Assembly: GCA_001897155.1 (NCBI GenBank) | Contig: MKSF01000033.1 | Location: 1-64,000 of the forward strand | DNA length: 64,000 nt | Direction of reading: 5' to 3' | Source of the DNA: Bacteroidetes bacterium 47-18 | GTDB taxonomy: Bacteria > Bacteroidota > Bacteroidia > Chitinophagales > Chitinophagaceae | Shown here: positions 54,368 to 62,886 of the stretch, piece by piece | Layout: each line of letters begins with the position of its first letter | Position numbering within the stretch: the stretch's first letter is position 1 | Translations under genes and position numbers: made by a program | Notes under the pieces: generated by a model | Databases searched by the model: none | What the model was told of the DNA's origin: nothing | The model's input: only the letters and a program-made list of their open reading frames with translations

Positions 54368-55324
54368 TTATTTTAAAATATAACCGTTCTTATCCTTAAC
54401 AACGGTAGCGTTCAGCGTGAGGGCCACCGTTTCCAATATAGGCTCTATAGTAGCCGTCCTGGGGAACTTACCGGTAAGCTGCTGCTCCCGCAGCCTGCTG
54501 TCGGCAATGCTTACCTGCACCCCGTAAGCCTGGCTGAGACTTTCTGCAAACTGCCCCAGCGGCGTATTGTCACAGACAAACATATTGGTCCTGTAGTACC
54601 GGTACAGGTGGTTATCGACCCGGCTGACATCCGCCCGAACCCCTTTACCTTTAAAGACCAGCTTTTCTCCCGGCGACAGTATATAGTCCTCGCCCCCCCT
54701 GCTGACCTTTACCGATCCCGTCTCCACCACGATCTCCGTTGTCTTTTCATCAGAACGGATATTAAAAGAAGTGCCCAGCACTCTCACCTCGATATCGTCC
54801 ACGCTGACCACAAAGGGCTTTTCTTTATTCCGGGTCACGTCGAAAAAGGCTTCCCCTTTCATGGCTACCCACCGCTCTTTCTTATTGAAAGATTTCTGGT
54901 ACCACAGCCTGGACTGGCTGTTCAGGGTCACTACGGACTGGTCAGGCAGGGTATAGGTCGCTGATGCGGTGACGGTTTCGAACGATATATTGTCTTTCCT
55001 GATAAAGGCCCACCAGGCAGTGAACATGACCATAACGGCAACAGCGGCAGCAATACCGGTGCGGAAAGGATTCTTAAAGGCCAGCGTACGGCCCGGACGC
55101 TTCTGTTGCCTGCCGGCTTCCTCCCTTTTAAGGATAAAACGCTGCCAGGCAGCCTCCATATCCGGCTCCGGTAAGGCCGTACCGGTCCGGCTGTGCTCCC
55201 AGAGCGCCAGGAAATGCTCGTAGGTCTTTCCGTGCCCGGGATCTTCCGCTATCCACTGCCGCACGCGCGCTGTTTCCTCGCTATCGGTCTCGCCCACAAT
55301 ATATTTTATAATTAATTCATCCAT
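54368..55324 (-). CDS. FecR-family anti-sigma factor
   Basis: 318 residues from ATG 55324 (an upstream GTG at 55348 would overlap the sigma gene). A cytoplasmic N-terminal part (about 1-85) is followed by one membrane helix ('GIAAAVAVMVMFTAWWAFI'), then a FecR domain ('FETVTASATYTLPDQSVV', 'VSVDDIEVRVLGTSFNIR') and a DUF4974-like C-terminus ('TPLGQFAESLSQAYGVQVSI'). It keeps the sigma factor inactive until a signal comes from the outer-membrane partner. Starts 4 bp after the sigma gene. Confidence 0.93.
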   Translation of the reverse strand: MDELIIKYIVGETDSEETARVRQWIAEDPGHGKTYEHFLALWEHSRTGTALPEPDMEAAWQRFILKREEAGRQQKRPGRTLAFKNPFRTGIAAAVAVMVMFTAWWAFIRKDNISFETVTASATYTLPDQSVVTLNSQSRLWYQKSFNKKERWVAMKGEAFFDVTRNKEKPFVVSVDDIEVRVLGTSFNIRSDEKTTEIVVETGSVKVSRGGEDYILSPGEKLVFKGKGVRADVSRVDNHLYRYYRTNMFVCDNTPLGQFAESLSQAYGVQVSIADSRLREQQLTGKFPRTATIEPILETVALTLNATVVKDKNGYILK

Positions 55325-55328
55325 TGTC

Positions 55329-55904
55329 TTAATTTTTAAAGAAAACACCTAAAAATGTGATCCATCCTGCCAGCAAAGGCAAATAATCTTTCAGCTCTGC
55401 CCGAAGTATCTTAAGGGCCTTGCTCATCTGGTTCTCCACGGTCTTTACAGACAGGCCCAGCTTTTCCGCTATTTCCCTGTAGCTCAGCTCTTCCTGCCTG
55501 CTCAGGTGAAAAATGGTCCTGCATTTTTCCGGTATGGTAGCCAGCACACGTAAGATACGCTGCTGCAGCTCGCTTGCCTGCAGCCTGTGCGCAGGCGACA
55601 TTTCATAATCCGGCGCACGGTGCCGCGCAAATTGCTGATATTTCTGTTCCACTTTGGCACGATTTAAGATGTTGACCGCCTGGTTATGCACGGCCCTGTA
55701 GAGGTAAGCCTGCATATTGGTCGTGACAGCAAGCTGTTCCCGCTGCTGCCACAGCTTCAGAAATACATCCTGCACCACCTCCTCACTCTGCATCTCATCT
55801 GATAAAATACCACAGGCATACCGGTATAGCGGACTGTACAATTCCCTGAACAGGCGCTCAAAGCCCTGCCCGGTATTCCAGTCCAAATGTGAAGTCGGGT
55901 TCAT
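55329..55904 (-). CDS. ECF-type RNA polymerase sigma factor
   Basis: 191 residues. Region 2 ('LFRELYSPLYRYACGILSD', 'VVQDVFLKLWQQR') and region 4 ('LSRQEELSYREIAEKLGLSV', 'VENQMSKALKILRAEL') are clear and the spacing is right for the Bacteroidetes sigma-70 ECF group. It heads the sigma/FecR/STN-repeat cluster. A minus-strand TAAATTTG box (complement of 55948-55955) is its likely promoter. Confidence 0.95.
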   Translation of the reverse strand: MNPTSHLDWNTGQGFERLFRELYSPLYRYACGILSDEMQSEEVVQDVFLKLWQQREQLAVTTNMQAYLYRAVHNQAVNILNRAKVEQKYQQFARHRAPDYEMSPAHRLQASELQQRILRVLATIPEKCRTIFHLSRQEELSYREIAEKLGLSVKTVENQMSKALKILRAELKDYLPLLAGWITFLGVFFKN

Positions 55905-55947
55905 TCCAATGCTTTAAATAAATACTGATGCTTTCTTAATGATAAGA

Positions 55948-56103
55948 CAAATTTAAGGTCTTATACCCCTATTTCCTTGCCGATATTCCCAAAAATAAAC
56001 CACGGCGCCGGCCATATTCCCGCTTTTTGCCGCGTATTACCGGTCAACAGGCTGTCAGCGTATAAGTTTCCTTTCTCCGGCTCTGATTATTTGATTAAAT
56101 TTG
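55948..56103. promoter_or_regulatory. Divergent promoter boxes for the sigma gene and peptidase T
   Basis: Minus-strand TAAATTTG (complement of 55948-55955), 44 bp before the sigma start; plus-strand TAAATTTG (56096-56103), 22 bp before the peptidase T ATG. Both fit TAnnTTTG. Confidence 0.5.
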
Positions 56104-56125
56104 CAGCGTATCAAATATCATATCA

Positions 56126-57379
56126 ATGGCCATTCAAGGATATGCACATTCAGTCGCCGACCGGCTGATGCGCTATGTACAGATAGACACGCAAAGCGAC
56201 CCGTTCTCCGCCTCACAGCCATCTACGGAAAAGCAGAAGGATTTAAGCAGGATGCTGGTTGAAGAGCTGAAAGGGTTAGGAATAACGGATGCAGAGCTGG
56301 ACGAGGCCGGCTGTGTATATGCCACCATACCCGCCACTACCGAACAGCCGGTAAAAACCATCTGCCTCTGCGCGCACGTAGATACCAGCCCAGACAGCTC
56401 CGGCACCCATGTCAAGCCTATCTTGCATAAGAGCTGGGACGGCAGCGATATCGTATTGCCCGATGATCCTACGGTGGTCATCTCCACCGCCAATCATCCT
56501 TATTTGCTGGAAAGGATAGGCGATGATATCATCACCGCGTCCGGCACAACGCTGCTGGGAGCGGACGATAAGGCCGGCGTGGCCGTTATCATGGACACTG
56601 CACAGTATTTAATGGCACATCCCGAAATAGCCCACGGTCCTATCCGCATATTGTTTACCCCGGACGAGGAGATAGGCCGAGGTGTGGACGGTGTGGATAT
56701 GCAAAAGCTGAACGCCGATTTCGGCTATACGCTGGACGGCGGGGAACGCGGTCACCTGGAAGGCGAGAGCTTTTCCGCCGATGGCGTCCGCATCACTATT
56801 CATGGCGTCAGCGCCCACCCCGGCTATGCCAAAGGGAAGCTGGTGAATGCCGCCAAGATAGCAGGACATATATTAGCCACCCTGCCAGCCGATAGCTGGA
56901 GCCCTGAAACTACCGAGGATAAGCAGGGTTTTGTACATCCTACCCATATTGAAGGAGGTGCGGAAAAAACCATTATAGATTTCATCATCCGTGATCATGA
57001 CACCTCCAGGCTGGCAGCATACGAGCAACGGCTGGAAGATATGGTGAAGGCCGCCGTGGAACGCCACCCGGGTGCTGCCTACGAGTTCACCGTTAAGGAA
57101 CAGTACCGCAATATGCGCGAGGTGCTGGATCAGCATCCTGAAGTGATGGCCTATGCAGAAGCGGCATATAAGGCCGCAGGAATGGAACCCCGGAGGATCA
57201 GCATCAGGGGCGGCACTGACGGCTCCCGCCTGTCCTTTATGGGCCTGCCCTGCCCTAATATCTTTACGGGTGAGATGGGCATCCATTCCAAGCAGGAGTA
57301 TTGCAGCGTTCAGGATATGGAAAAAGCAGTGGAAGTATGTGTTCACCTGGCACAGATCGTTGCTGCGGACCAAAAATAA
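56126..57379 (+). CDS. pepT: Peptidase T (tripeptide aminopeptidase)
   Basis: 417 residues, normal length for the M20 peptidase T family. Metal-binding and catalytic features: 'CAHVDTSPD' (His/Asp), 'TTLLGADDKAG', 'FTPDEEIGRG' (Glu pair) and the C-terminal 'MGIHSKQEY' His. It releases N-terminal residues from tripeptides in the cytoplasm. 18 bp to the next gene suggests co-transcription with the peroxidase, without obvious functional link. Confidence 0.95.
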   Translation: MAIQGYAHSVADRLMRYVQIDTQSDPFSASQPSTEKQKDLSRMLVEELKGLGITDAELDEAGCVYATIPATTEQPVKTICLCAHVDTSPDSSGTHVKPILHKSWDGSDIVLPDDPTVVISTANHPYLLERIGDDIITASGTTLLGADDKAGVAVIMDTAQYLMAHPEIAHGPIRILFTPDEEIGRGVDGVDMQKLNADFGYTLDGGERGHLEGESFSADGVRITIHGVSAHPGYAKGKLVNAAKIAGHILATLPADSWSPETTEDKQGFVHPTHIEGGAEKTIIDFIIRDHDTSRLAAYEQRLEDMVKAAVERHPGAAYEFTVKEQYRNMREVLDQHPEVMAYAEAAYKAAGMEPRRISIRGGTDGSRLSFMGLPCPNIFTGEMGIHSKQEYCSVQDMEKAVEVCVHLAQIVAADQK

Positions 57380-57397
57380 CAGTATTTATACCAGATA

Positions 57398-58450
57398 ATG
57401 AAAAAGGGGAGTGTGTTATGCGGGCTGATATTGCTTGCCTGGTGCGGATTCAATTTTATTTCGCCTGGCAAGAGGGTCGCTTTCCGGTGGCCCTTACCCG
57501 ACCACGTAACACGCTCCTTTCATTCCCCCAATTTCCCCGATAAGGAGAACCCTTTGAGCAGGGAAGGCTTTGAGCTGGGACGCAGGCTATTTTACGATGC
57601 CAGGCTCAGCAAAACACAGACCATTAGCTGCGCCTCCTGCCATATACAGCAGTTCGCCTTTTCCGATACCGCAAGGTTCAGCAGGGGCATTCACGACCGG
57701 ACCGGCGACCGTAACAGCATGAGCCTTGCCAATATCGGCTGGAGCAGCCGCTTTTTCTGGGACGGGCGGGCGGAGCACCTGAAAGACCAGATCCATAACC
57801 CCGTAATAGATACCAGGGAAATGGGCAGTACCTGGGAGGATATCATCACGTATGTCCGCTCTGAAGCATATTACCGCGATGCTTTCAGGAAAGTCTTTCC
57901 GAAAGAGAAGATCGGGGAGCAGACCATTAAAAAGGCGCTGGAACAGTTCGTGTCCAATATTTATGCCTTCGACTCCCGTTATGACGCCTATTTCTACAAA
58001 GGGCAACCCGTATTTACCGAGCAGGAAAAGGCAGGTATGAAGCTATTCAATGGCAAAGCCGGCTGCTCCGGCTGTCATAATACGGTCTTATTCACCAATC
58101 ACCAGTTCATGAATAACGGGCTGGACAGCATACCCGCGCCCGGCCTGTATAATGCCACCGGGGTTCCAACGGATAAAGGCCTGCAAAAGACCCCTTCCCT
58201 GCGCAATGTTGCCATTACCCCGCCCTATATGCATGACGGCAGGTTCCAGACCCTGGAAGCGGTGCTGGAGTTTTACAATACCCGGGTACAGGGCAGCAGT
58301 CCCAACCTTGATTTCCGTATGGCTTCCTTTACCGGCAGGAACGGGTTAGGATTGAGCCGGGAAGAGCAGCAGGCGATCATCGCTTTCCTGCATACGCTTA
58401 CGGATTCCACCCTGCTGCATCATCCTATGTATGGCGATCCCTGGAAATAA
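57398..58450 (+). CDS. Di-haem cytochrome c peroxidase (MauG/CcpA family)
   Basis: 350 residues with a signal peptide at the N-terminus ('SVLCGLILLAWCGFNF'). Two CxxCH haem sites are visible: 'CASCH' (78-82) and 'CSGCH' near 222-226, with 'FWDGRAEHLKDQ' and 'TPSLRNVAITPPYMHDGRF' as family signatures. It reduces hydrogen peroxide in the periplasm with electrons from cytochrome c. Both haem sites look intact. Confidence 0.93.
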   Translation: MKKGSVLCGLILLAWCGFNFISPGKRVAFRWPLPDHVTRSFHSPNFPDKENPLSREGFELGRRLFYDARLSKTQTISCASCHIQQFAFSDTARFSRGIHDRTGDRNSMSLANIGWSSRFFWDGRAEHLKDQIHNPVIDTREMGSTWEDIITYVRSEAYYRDAFRKVFPKEKIGEQTIKKALEQFVSNIYAFDSRYDAYFYKGQPVFTEQEKAGMKLFNGKAGCSGCHNTVLFTNHQFMNNGLDSIPAPGLYNATGVPTDKGLQKTPSLRNVAITPPYMHDGRFQTLEAVLEFYNTRVQGSSPNLDFRMASFTGRNGLGLSREEQQAIIAFLHTLTDSTLLHHPMYGDPWK

Positions 58451-58507
58451 GAGAAACCTACTATCTAAACAGAAGGTATAAGACACACATAAGGCGCTAC
58501 AAAATAA

Positions 58508-58736
58508 AAGATGCCTCCACATCCTTCCGGAATGACCAACACCCTCAACACCTTTATAGTAAAGATAGTCTCTGAGCATAGGAGGACACTACCCGGCAAA
58601 GTGTATCTGAAATAAAAGGTTGCTTCATGTAAGCAGATAGTCACTAATTATTATAACAGAGATGCCTCACATCCGTTCGGAATGACCGGCACGCTATAAT
58701 GCATTTACAACAAAAGCGGTCTATAGCCCGCAAAGA
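58508..58736. repeat. Two diverged copies of a tandem intergenic repeat
   Basis: GATGCCTCCACATCC near 58508 and GATGCCTCACATCC near 58660 begin two similar stretches that both continue with a CGGAATGACC block and, further on, a GCAAAG/GGACACT block (in different order). The unit is about 150 bp. They fill the gap between the peroxidase and the DUF4159 gene; no gene is seen there. Confidence 0.6.
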
Positions 58737-58749
58737 GGACACTGACCGA

Positions 58750-59406
58750 TTACAGGTTATTGTTAAAGACATATTCAATGATATTGGCCCCCATCTGCAG
58801 AGCCTTGGTGCGGACTTCCGGAGGGTTATTATGCACCTCTTCATCTTCCCAGCCGTCTCCCAGGTCACAACTGAAGGTGTAAAAGCATACCAGCCTGCCT
58901 TTGTACAGCAGGCCATAGCCTTTGGGCGGAGCGCCATCGTGCTCATGGACCTTGGGAAGTCCCTTGTCAAACCGGAATGTCTGGTGGTAGATAGGATGTG
59001 TAAAAGGCAGCTCCACAAATTCCAGCTCCGGGAAAACCTTTTTCATTTCAGTGCGCACATAGGCATCCATACCATAATTGTCATCTATATGCAGAAAGCC
59101 GCCGCTTTCCAGGTACAGCCTTAGATTCCTGGCTTCCGCGTCGGAGAATACGATACGGCCATGACCTGTGGCATGAATAAAGGGATAATTGAAGATATCG
59201 CCGCTGCCCACCTGCACCTGGGCTTCCTGGGCAGCCAGCTTTGTCCGGAGCTGGCTGTTGCAAAACGCAGCGAGGTTCTTCAGGGACGTGGGGTTGGCAT
59301 ACCAGTCACCGCCGCCGTTATAGACCAGCAGACCCAGCTTTATCTGGGAAAATGACGTCACGGACATGATCAGCAGCCCGGCTATCAAAGCAAAAATTCT
59401 ACGCAT
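58750..59406 (-). CDS. DUF4159-family secreted protein
   Basis: 218 residues with a signal peptide ('MRRIFALIAGLLIMSVTSF'). The body matches DUF4159: 'LVYNGGGDWYANPTSLKNL', 'FIHATGHGRIVFSDAEARNL', 'GGFLHIDDNYGMDAYV' and 'HPIYHQTFRF'. The fold is probably glutamine-amidotransferase-like and periplasmic; function unknown. It overlaps the rsmE stop by 8 bp, so the two are translationally coupled in the minus-strand operon lipoprotein, rsmE, DUF4159. Confidence 0.88.
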   Translation of the reverse strand: MRRIFALIAGLLIMSVTSFSQIKLGLLVYNGGGDWYANPTSLKNLAAFCNSQLRTKLAAQEAQVQVGSGDIFNYPFIHATGHGRIVFSDAEARNLRLYLESGGFLHIDDNYGMDAYVRTEMKKVFPELEFVELPFTHPIYHQTFRFDKGLPKVHEHDGAPPKGYGLLYKGRLVCFYTFSCDLGDGWEDEEVHNNPPEVRTKALQMGANIIEYVFNNNL

Positions 59407-60106
59407 CGTTCATCGCATTAAATATGGTGGCTGCATAAATAGCTGCGGTTTCAGTCCGGAGCCTCCTGTTCCCGAGACTGACAGCGGTTACGTCCTTTCC
59501 TTCCAGATAGCGGATCTCTTCAGGGGTAAAATCACCCTCCGGTCCTATAAAGACCAGCGTGTCCTTATTACCCTGGCAGGCCTTATGTAAATATTGCCTG
59601 TCCATATCCGCCTCACAATGTGCCACAAATTTCTGGGCATATCCATCCGTTTCTATTTTGCGCAGCTCCACCGGCTCTGAGATAGCAGGCAGAAAGTATT
59701 GTTGGGACTGCAGCATGGCCGCTACCAGTATCGCTTCTATCCGTTCAAAATTAAATTTCTCTTTCTCCGTTCTCCGGGTTACAAGCGGCACAATGCGCGA
59801 CACCCCTATTTCTGTCAGCTTCTCCAGCATCCATTCGTTCCGGCTCCTGTTCTTGGTAAAGCTCACTGCCACGGTCAGCGTCACTTCCGGCTTTTCGTGC
59901 ATAGTAAAAGATCGCACTTCCACCCGGCAGTGCCTTTTATCTGCATCCACGATGCCGGCCAACGCACTTAACCCTTTACCGTTCGTCAACCCGATCGTAC
60001 TGCCGGCCTCCATCCGCAGCACCTGTACCAGGTGCCTGGAAGTATTGGCATCCAGCGTAAAAAAGGTAGTGTCCCGGCGAAGCTGCGGCTCGAAATACAG
60101 TTGCAT
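59399..60106 (-). CDS. rsmE: 16S rRNA (uracil1498-N3)-methyltransferase
   Basis: 235 residues from ATG 60106; the frame runs to an upstream TTG which I do not favour. PUA-like N-terminal part, then a SPOUT methyltransferase with 'TEIGVSRIVPLVTRRTE', 'FIGPEGDFTPEEI' and 'SLGNRRLRTETAAIYA', all diagnostic of RsmE. It methylates U1498 in the small ribosomal subunit. Confidence 0.93.
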   Translation of the reverse strand: MQLYFEPQLRRDTTFFTLDANTSRHLVQVLRMEAGSTIGLTNGKGLSALAGIVDADKRHCRVEVRSFTMHEKPEVTLTVAVSFTKNRSRNEWMLEKLTEIGVSRIVPLVTRRTEKEKFNFERIEAILVAAMLQSQQYFLPAISEPVELRKIETDGYAQKFVAHCEADMDRQYLHKACQGNKDTLVFIGPEGDFTPEEIRYLEGKDVTAVSLGNRRLRTETAAIYAATIFNAMNDA

Positions 60107-60128
60107 ATGTTCCAAAAGGGCTTAAGGT

Positions 60129-60728
60129 TTAATAATTGTAATAATATTTTATAACAGTCGTTACAGGATCCGAGAAAAGACTTTTCTCATATTCCTGTAT
60201 TACTATGGACTTTTCCGTATTATAGTTCAGCTTTGTGGCCCTGGATCTGAAAAGCCCGGATTTGCGGGTCTCAATATAAACGGAAAGGATCTTATACGTT
60301 TCATCATGGATACCCAGCTCCACCTTTTGCGTCAGCAGGTCCTTATCCAGCGCATTGTAATACAGGAACAGCATTTCGTTACCGGAATCATGACTCTGCT
60401 CCACCTGGTATTTGTCTTTCAGGATAACATCGCTGATGTCCGTAGGCGCAAAATAGGTACCCAGCTCTTTAAAAAAGTCCTTGTTGACTTCCACATAAGA
60501 GCTGTCCGAACGACCGTCCTTTTCCACGACCTTCAGCAATACATACGGCTGGTCCTTCTGGAGCTCCGCCTGGCCTTCCAGGTATTCCGTAATGGAGAAA
60601 TATTTACCCTCATCCTCTTCTGCAGCCTGTACAGATGCATTATCCTTCGCTCCCTGCTTACAGGAGCCCAACCCGCCGGCAACAGCCGCAGCCATTAAAA
60701 CATATAATAGTATCCGCATTCCTTTCAT
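60129..60728 (-). CDS. Lipoprotein of unknown function
   Basis: 199 residues from ATG 60728 (an earlier TTG at 60779 is unlikely). A lipobox 'GGLGSC' near residues 20-25 predicts a lipid-anchored protein. The mature part is acidic, then mixed charge, with no family recognised. It precedes rsmE on the same strand by 22 bp, so it is co-transcribed with rsmE and the DUF4159 gene. Confidence 0.78.
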   Translation of the reverse strand: MKGMRILLYVLMAAAVAGGLGSCKQGAKDNASVQAAEEDEGKYFSITEYLEGQAELQKDQPYVLLKVVEKDGRSDSSYVEVNKDFFKELGTYFAPTDISDVILKDKYQVEQSHDSGNEMLFLYYNALDKDLLTQKVELGIHDETYKILSVYIETRKSGLFRSRATKLNYNTEKSIVIQEYEKSLFSDPVTTVIKYYYNY

Positions 60729-60805
60729 ATTTAGACGGCCAGTAATAACCGTTTTCCAAAAATAGAAAAATATGGTCAATAACCATCAACCGCGGCCATG
60801 AATAA

Positions 60806-60829
60806 AGGGCGTACCATACAGCACGCCCT
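60806..60829 (-). terminator. Weak terminator of the head-GIN gene
   Basis: Stem AGGGCGT (60806-60812) and ACGCCCT (60823-60829), 10-nt loop, with a short T-rich tail on the minus strand. Confidence 0.5.
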
Positions 60830-60852
60830 CATTCAATACATGAAAGATTGTT

Positions 60853-61581
60853 TTAGCTCTTCTTCTTCACTTTACCGGACCCTGAAATGTAAGAATTAAC
60901 TGCAGGGTTGCCATAATAGTTTACATCGCCGCTGCCGGACAGGTTTACGGTAAGCCGGTCCCTCACCCTGAGGGTTGTGTTGCCGGACCCGGACGCACTT
61001 ACATCAGCCGTATTGCTTTCCATATGCTGCGCATTAAAGTTACCGCTACCGGTCAGACGTATATTCAGGTCATCCGCAGAGCCGCCCAGTATCTTCAGGT
61101 TACCGCTGCCGGTCAGCTCGCAGCGTACCGTTTCCGAACTGATCTTATCCAGCTCCATATTGCCGGATCCTGTCAGCTTCAGCTCTATGTCGGTACCGTT
61201 AATGGCACTTTCACCATATATGTTTCCGGAACCCATAGAAATGACCGACCTGTATTCCGGGATGGTGATATGGACCCGTAACCTGCCGGAATGCAACAGG
61301 TTGGTATTATTCCTGATCTTTATTTTAAGAATACCGTTCTGCACTTTTGTTTCCACCACATCTACATATTCCTGCGGGCCTTCGAGGATGACCGACTGCT
61401 CATTGCCTTCTTTGAGGTACACATTACCGGGAATACTGCTTTCTATCCGGTCAAAATCCGGCAGTGTCCTTTCATTGCTTACCACAGGGCCTCCTCCTAC
61501 CACTTTTCTGCAGGCGCTCAGGCCCGATAATAAGGTTACTGATAATACAGCGATCGCGACAACGTAAAATACTTGTTTCAT
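60853..61581 (-). CDS. Head-GIN-domain lipoprotein (DUF2807)
   Basis: 242 residues. Signal peptide with lipobox 'LSGLSAC' is followed by the head-GIN (DUF2807) fold. The hallmark is repeated 'GSGNI', 'GSGNM', 'GSGNL', 'GSGNF' and 'GSGNT' turns about every 20 residues, a beta-solenoid. Such proteins are common, putative adhesins of Bacteroidetes. It lies 44 bp after the repeat protein gene on the same strand, so the two may be one transcript. Confidence 0.9.
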   Translation of the reverse strand: MKQVFYVVAIAVLSVTLLSGLSACRKVVGGGPVVSNERTLPDFDRIESSIPGNVYLKEGNEQSVILEGPQEYVDVVETKVQNGILKIKIRNNTNLLHSGRLRVHITIPEYRSVISMGSGNIYGESAINGTDIELKLTGSGNMELDKISSETVRCELTGSGNLKILGGSADDLNIRLTGSGNFNAQHMESNTADVSASGSGNTTLRVRDRLTVNLSGSGDVNYYGNPAVNSYISGSGKVKKKS

Positions 61582-61625
61582 AAAATTTAATGCAATTGTG
61601 TTTTTATATAATGCTATACTAATAT

Positions 61626-62717
61626 TTAGAGTTTAAAATGAATACCGGCTACACCGCCCACATAGAAGGTGTTGACGGAATAAGCGCCGTAAACTTCGAA
61701 AAGGCTGTAGGCCACATAAGGCTCATAACCGGCTAAATAGTTGACATAGTTAAAGCTCGGACCAGCCACCAGCTCCAGGTATTTACCCAGCTGAACGCCC
61801 ACCAGCCCCCTGAAAGCAGCTTTATAATAGGCTGTGCTATAGAAATTGGTATTGGTGATATTGCTGATCTCCAGGTTGAACCTTACCACGCGGCCTAAAG
61901 GAATATGCATGCCCAATCCTACTTCGGCAGCATGCCGGGCTTCCGGCATCAGCACGTTGTTACCCAGCCCTAAAATACCATAGGTCCTGCTGCTGCCGGA
62001 CCGGAAAGCAACAATGGCATTTCCCGATTCATCAAGTGTCAGCCCCAGGCTTTTTTCGCCTTTTTTAATCAGGTTCAGGAAGCCTATGGGGTATTCGCTT
62101 TCTTCGGCAATGTTCACAAGACCGGCCATTTGTATACCGGTTACCTTACGGGCAATATTGACCAGGCCGGACAGCTGTCCGTTGCCCGTTCCGGTGACAT
62201 TGACCAACCCCGACAACTGGAAATTACTGTGGCGCGAGGTATTGCTAAGTCCTGCTACCTGGAAACTGGCAGCACCGGCAGCTATGTTGGCCAGACCGGC
62301 CACCTGGGCACCTTTCACTGACCGGGCGGTATTGCTCAGCCCGGCTATCTGCACGCCTTTTACCGTCCCGCCGGCAGTATTCAGCAGGCCTGCGATATCC
62401 GCGCCCTGCACCTCACCTTCAACCAGGTTCATCAGCCCGCTTACGGCAGCGCCCTTCTGCGGTCCCCTGATTATAGTGGCAAGACCTGATACGGCCGCTC
62501 CCTTCTCACCTCCGCTGACGCCGGACAGCGCGTGCAGGGATACGGAATTGCTGATCTGCGGAGCCTTGGTGCCATTCGTGCTGATAGGATAGATCAGTCC
62601 TATATGTGCCCGCTGGTGCTCTTTCTGCGCCGATGCCTTTCCGGCAGCGGCCATTAAGGAAAGTATCATCCCTGCCGCCAGAGGGTAAAATGATAATGAT
62701 TTAATGATAGATAACAT
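61626..62717 (-). CDS. 'GxQVxGLxN' repeat outer-membrane protein (LA_2272-like)
   Basis: 363 residues from ATG 62717, chosen because a signal peptide begins there ('MLSIIKSLSFYPLAAGMI'); an ATG 30 bp upstream is possible. About residues 55-215 are repeats of 15-16 residues ('GAAVSGLMN', 'GADIAGLLN', 'GVQIAGLSN', 'GAQVAGLAN', 'GIQMAGLVN'), then a C-terminal outer-membrane-like region ('VGLGMHIPLGRVVRFNLEI'). The repeat is the same as in the STN-fused protein at 52.4-54.3 kb, so the two are paralogous in that part. Function unknown; probably surface-exposed. Confidence 0.82.
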   Translation of the reverse strand: MLSIIKSLSFYPLAAGMILSLMAAAGKASAQKEHQRAHIGLIYPISTNGTKAPQISNSVSLHALSGVSGGEKGAAVSGLATIIRGPQKGAAVSGLMNLVEGEVQGADIAGLLNTAGGTVKGVQIAGLSNTARSVKGAQVAGLANIAAGAASFQVAGLSNTSRHSNFQLSGLVNVTGTGNGQLSGLVNIARKVTGIQMAGLVNIAEESEYPIGFLNLIKKGEKSLGLTLDESGNAIVAFRSGSSRTYGILGLGNNVLMPEARHAAEVGLGMHIPLGRVVRFNLEISNITNTNFYSTAYYKAAFRGLVGVQLGKYLELVAGPSFNYVNYLAGYEPYVAYSLFEVYGAYSVNTFYVGGVAGIHFKL

Positions 62718-62815
62718 TTGTTCGTTCTTTTGATAGTAAGACAGCATCCCGCTTTGCTACCCCTATGAGGCCTAAAATTTCCCTGACATCTCCCGGGCGC
62801 TTTCCCCGGAAAGCA

Positions 62816-62864
62816 CATCCCCCGTATCACAGGCAACCCGGGATTGCCTGTGATACGGGGGATG
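62816..62864. repeat. Perfect 21-bp inverted repeat between creD and the repeat protein
   Basis: The arms 62816-62836 and 62844-62864 are perfectly complementary over 21 bp (CATCCCCCGTATCACAGGCAA and its complement in part: left arm starts CATCCCCCGT, right arm ends ACGGGGGATG), with a 7-nt CCCGGGA loop. No T-run follows, so a classical terminator is unlikely. It may stabilise the creD transcript end or mark an extragenic palindrome. Confidence 0.7.
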
Positions 62865-62886
62865 ATATGTCTTAACCGGTCTGCCG

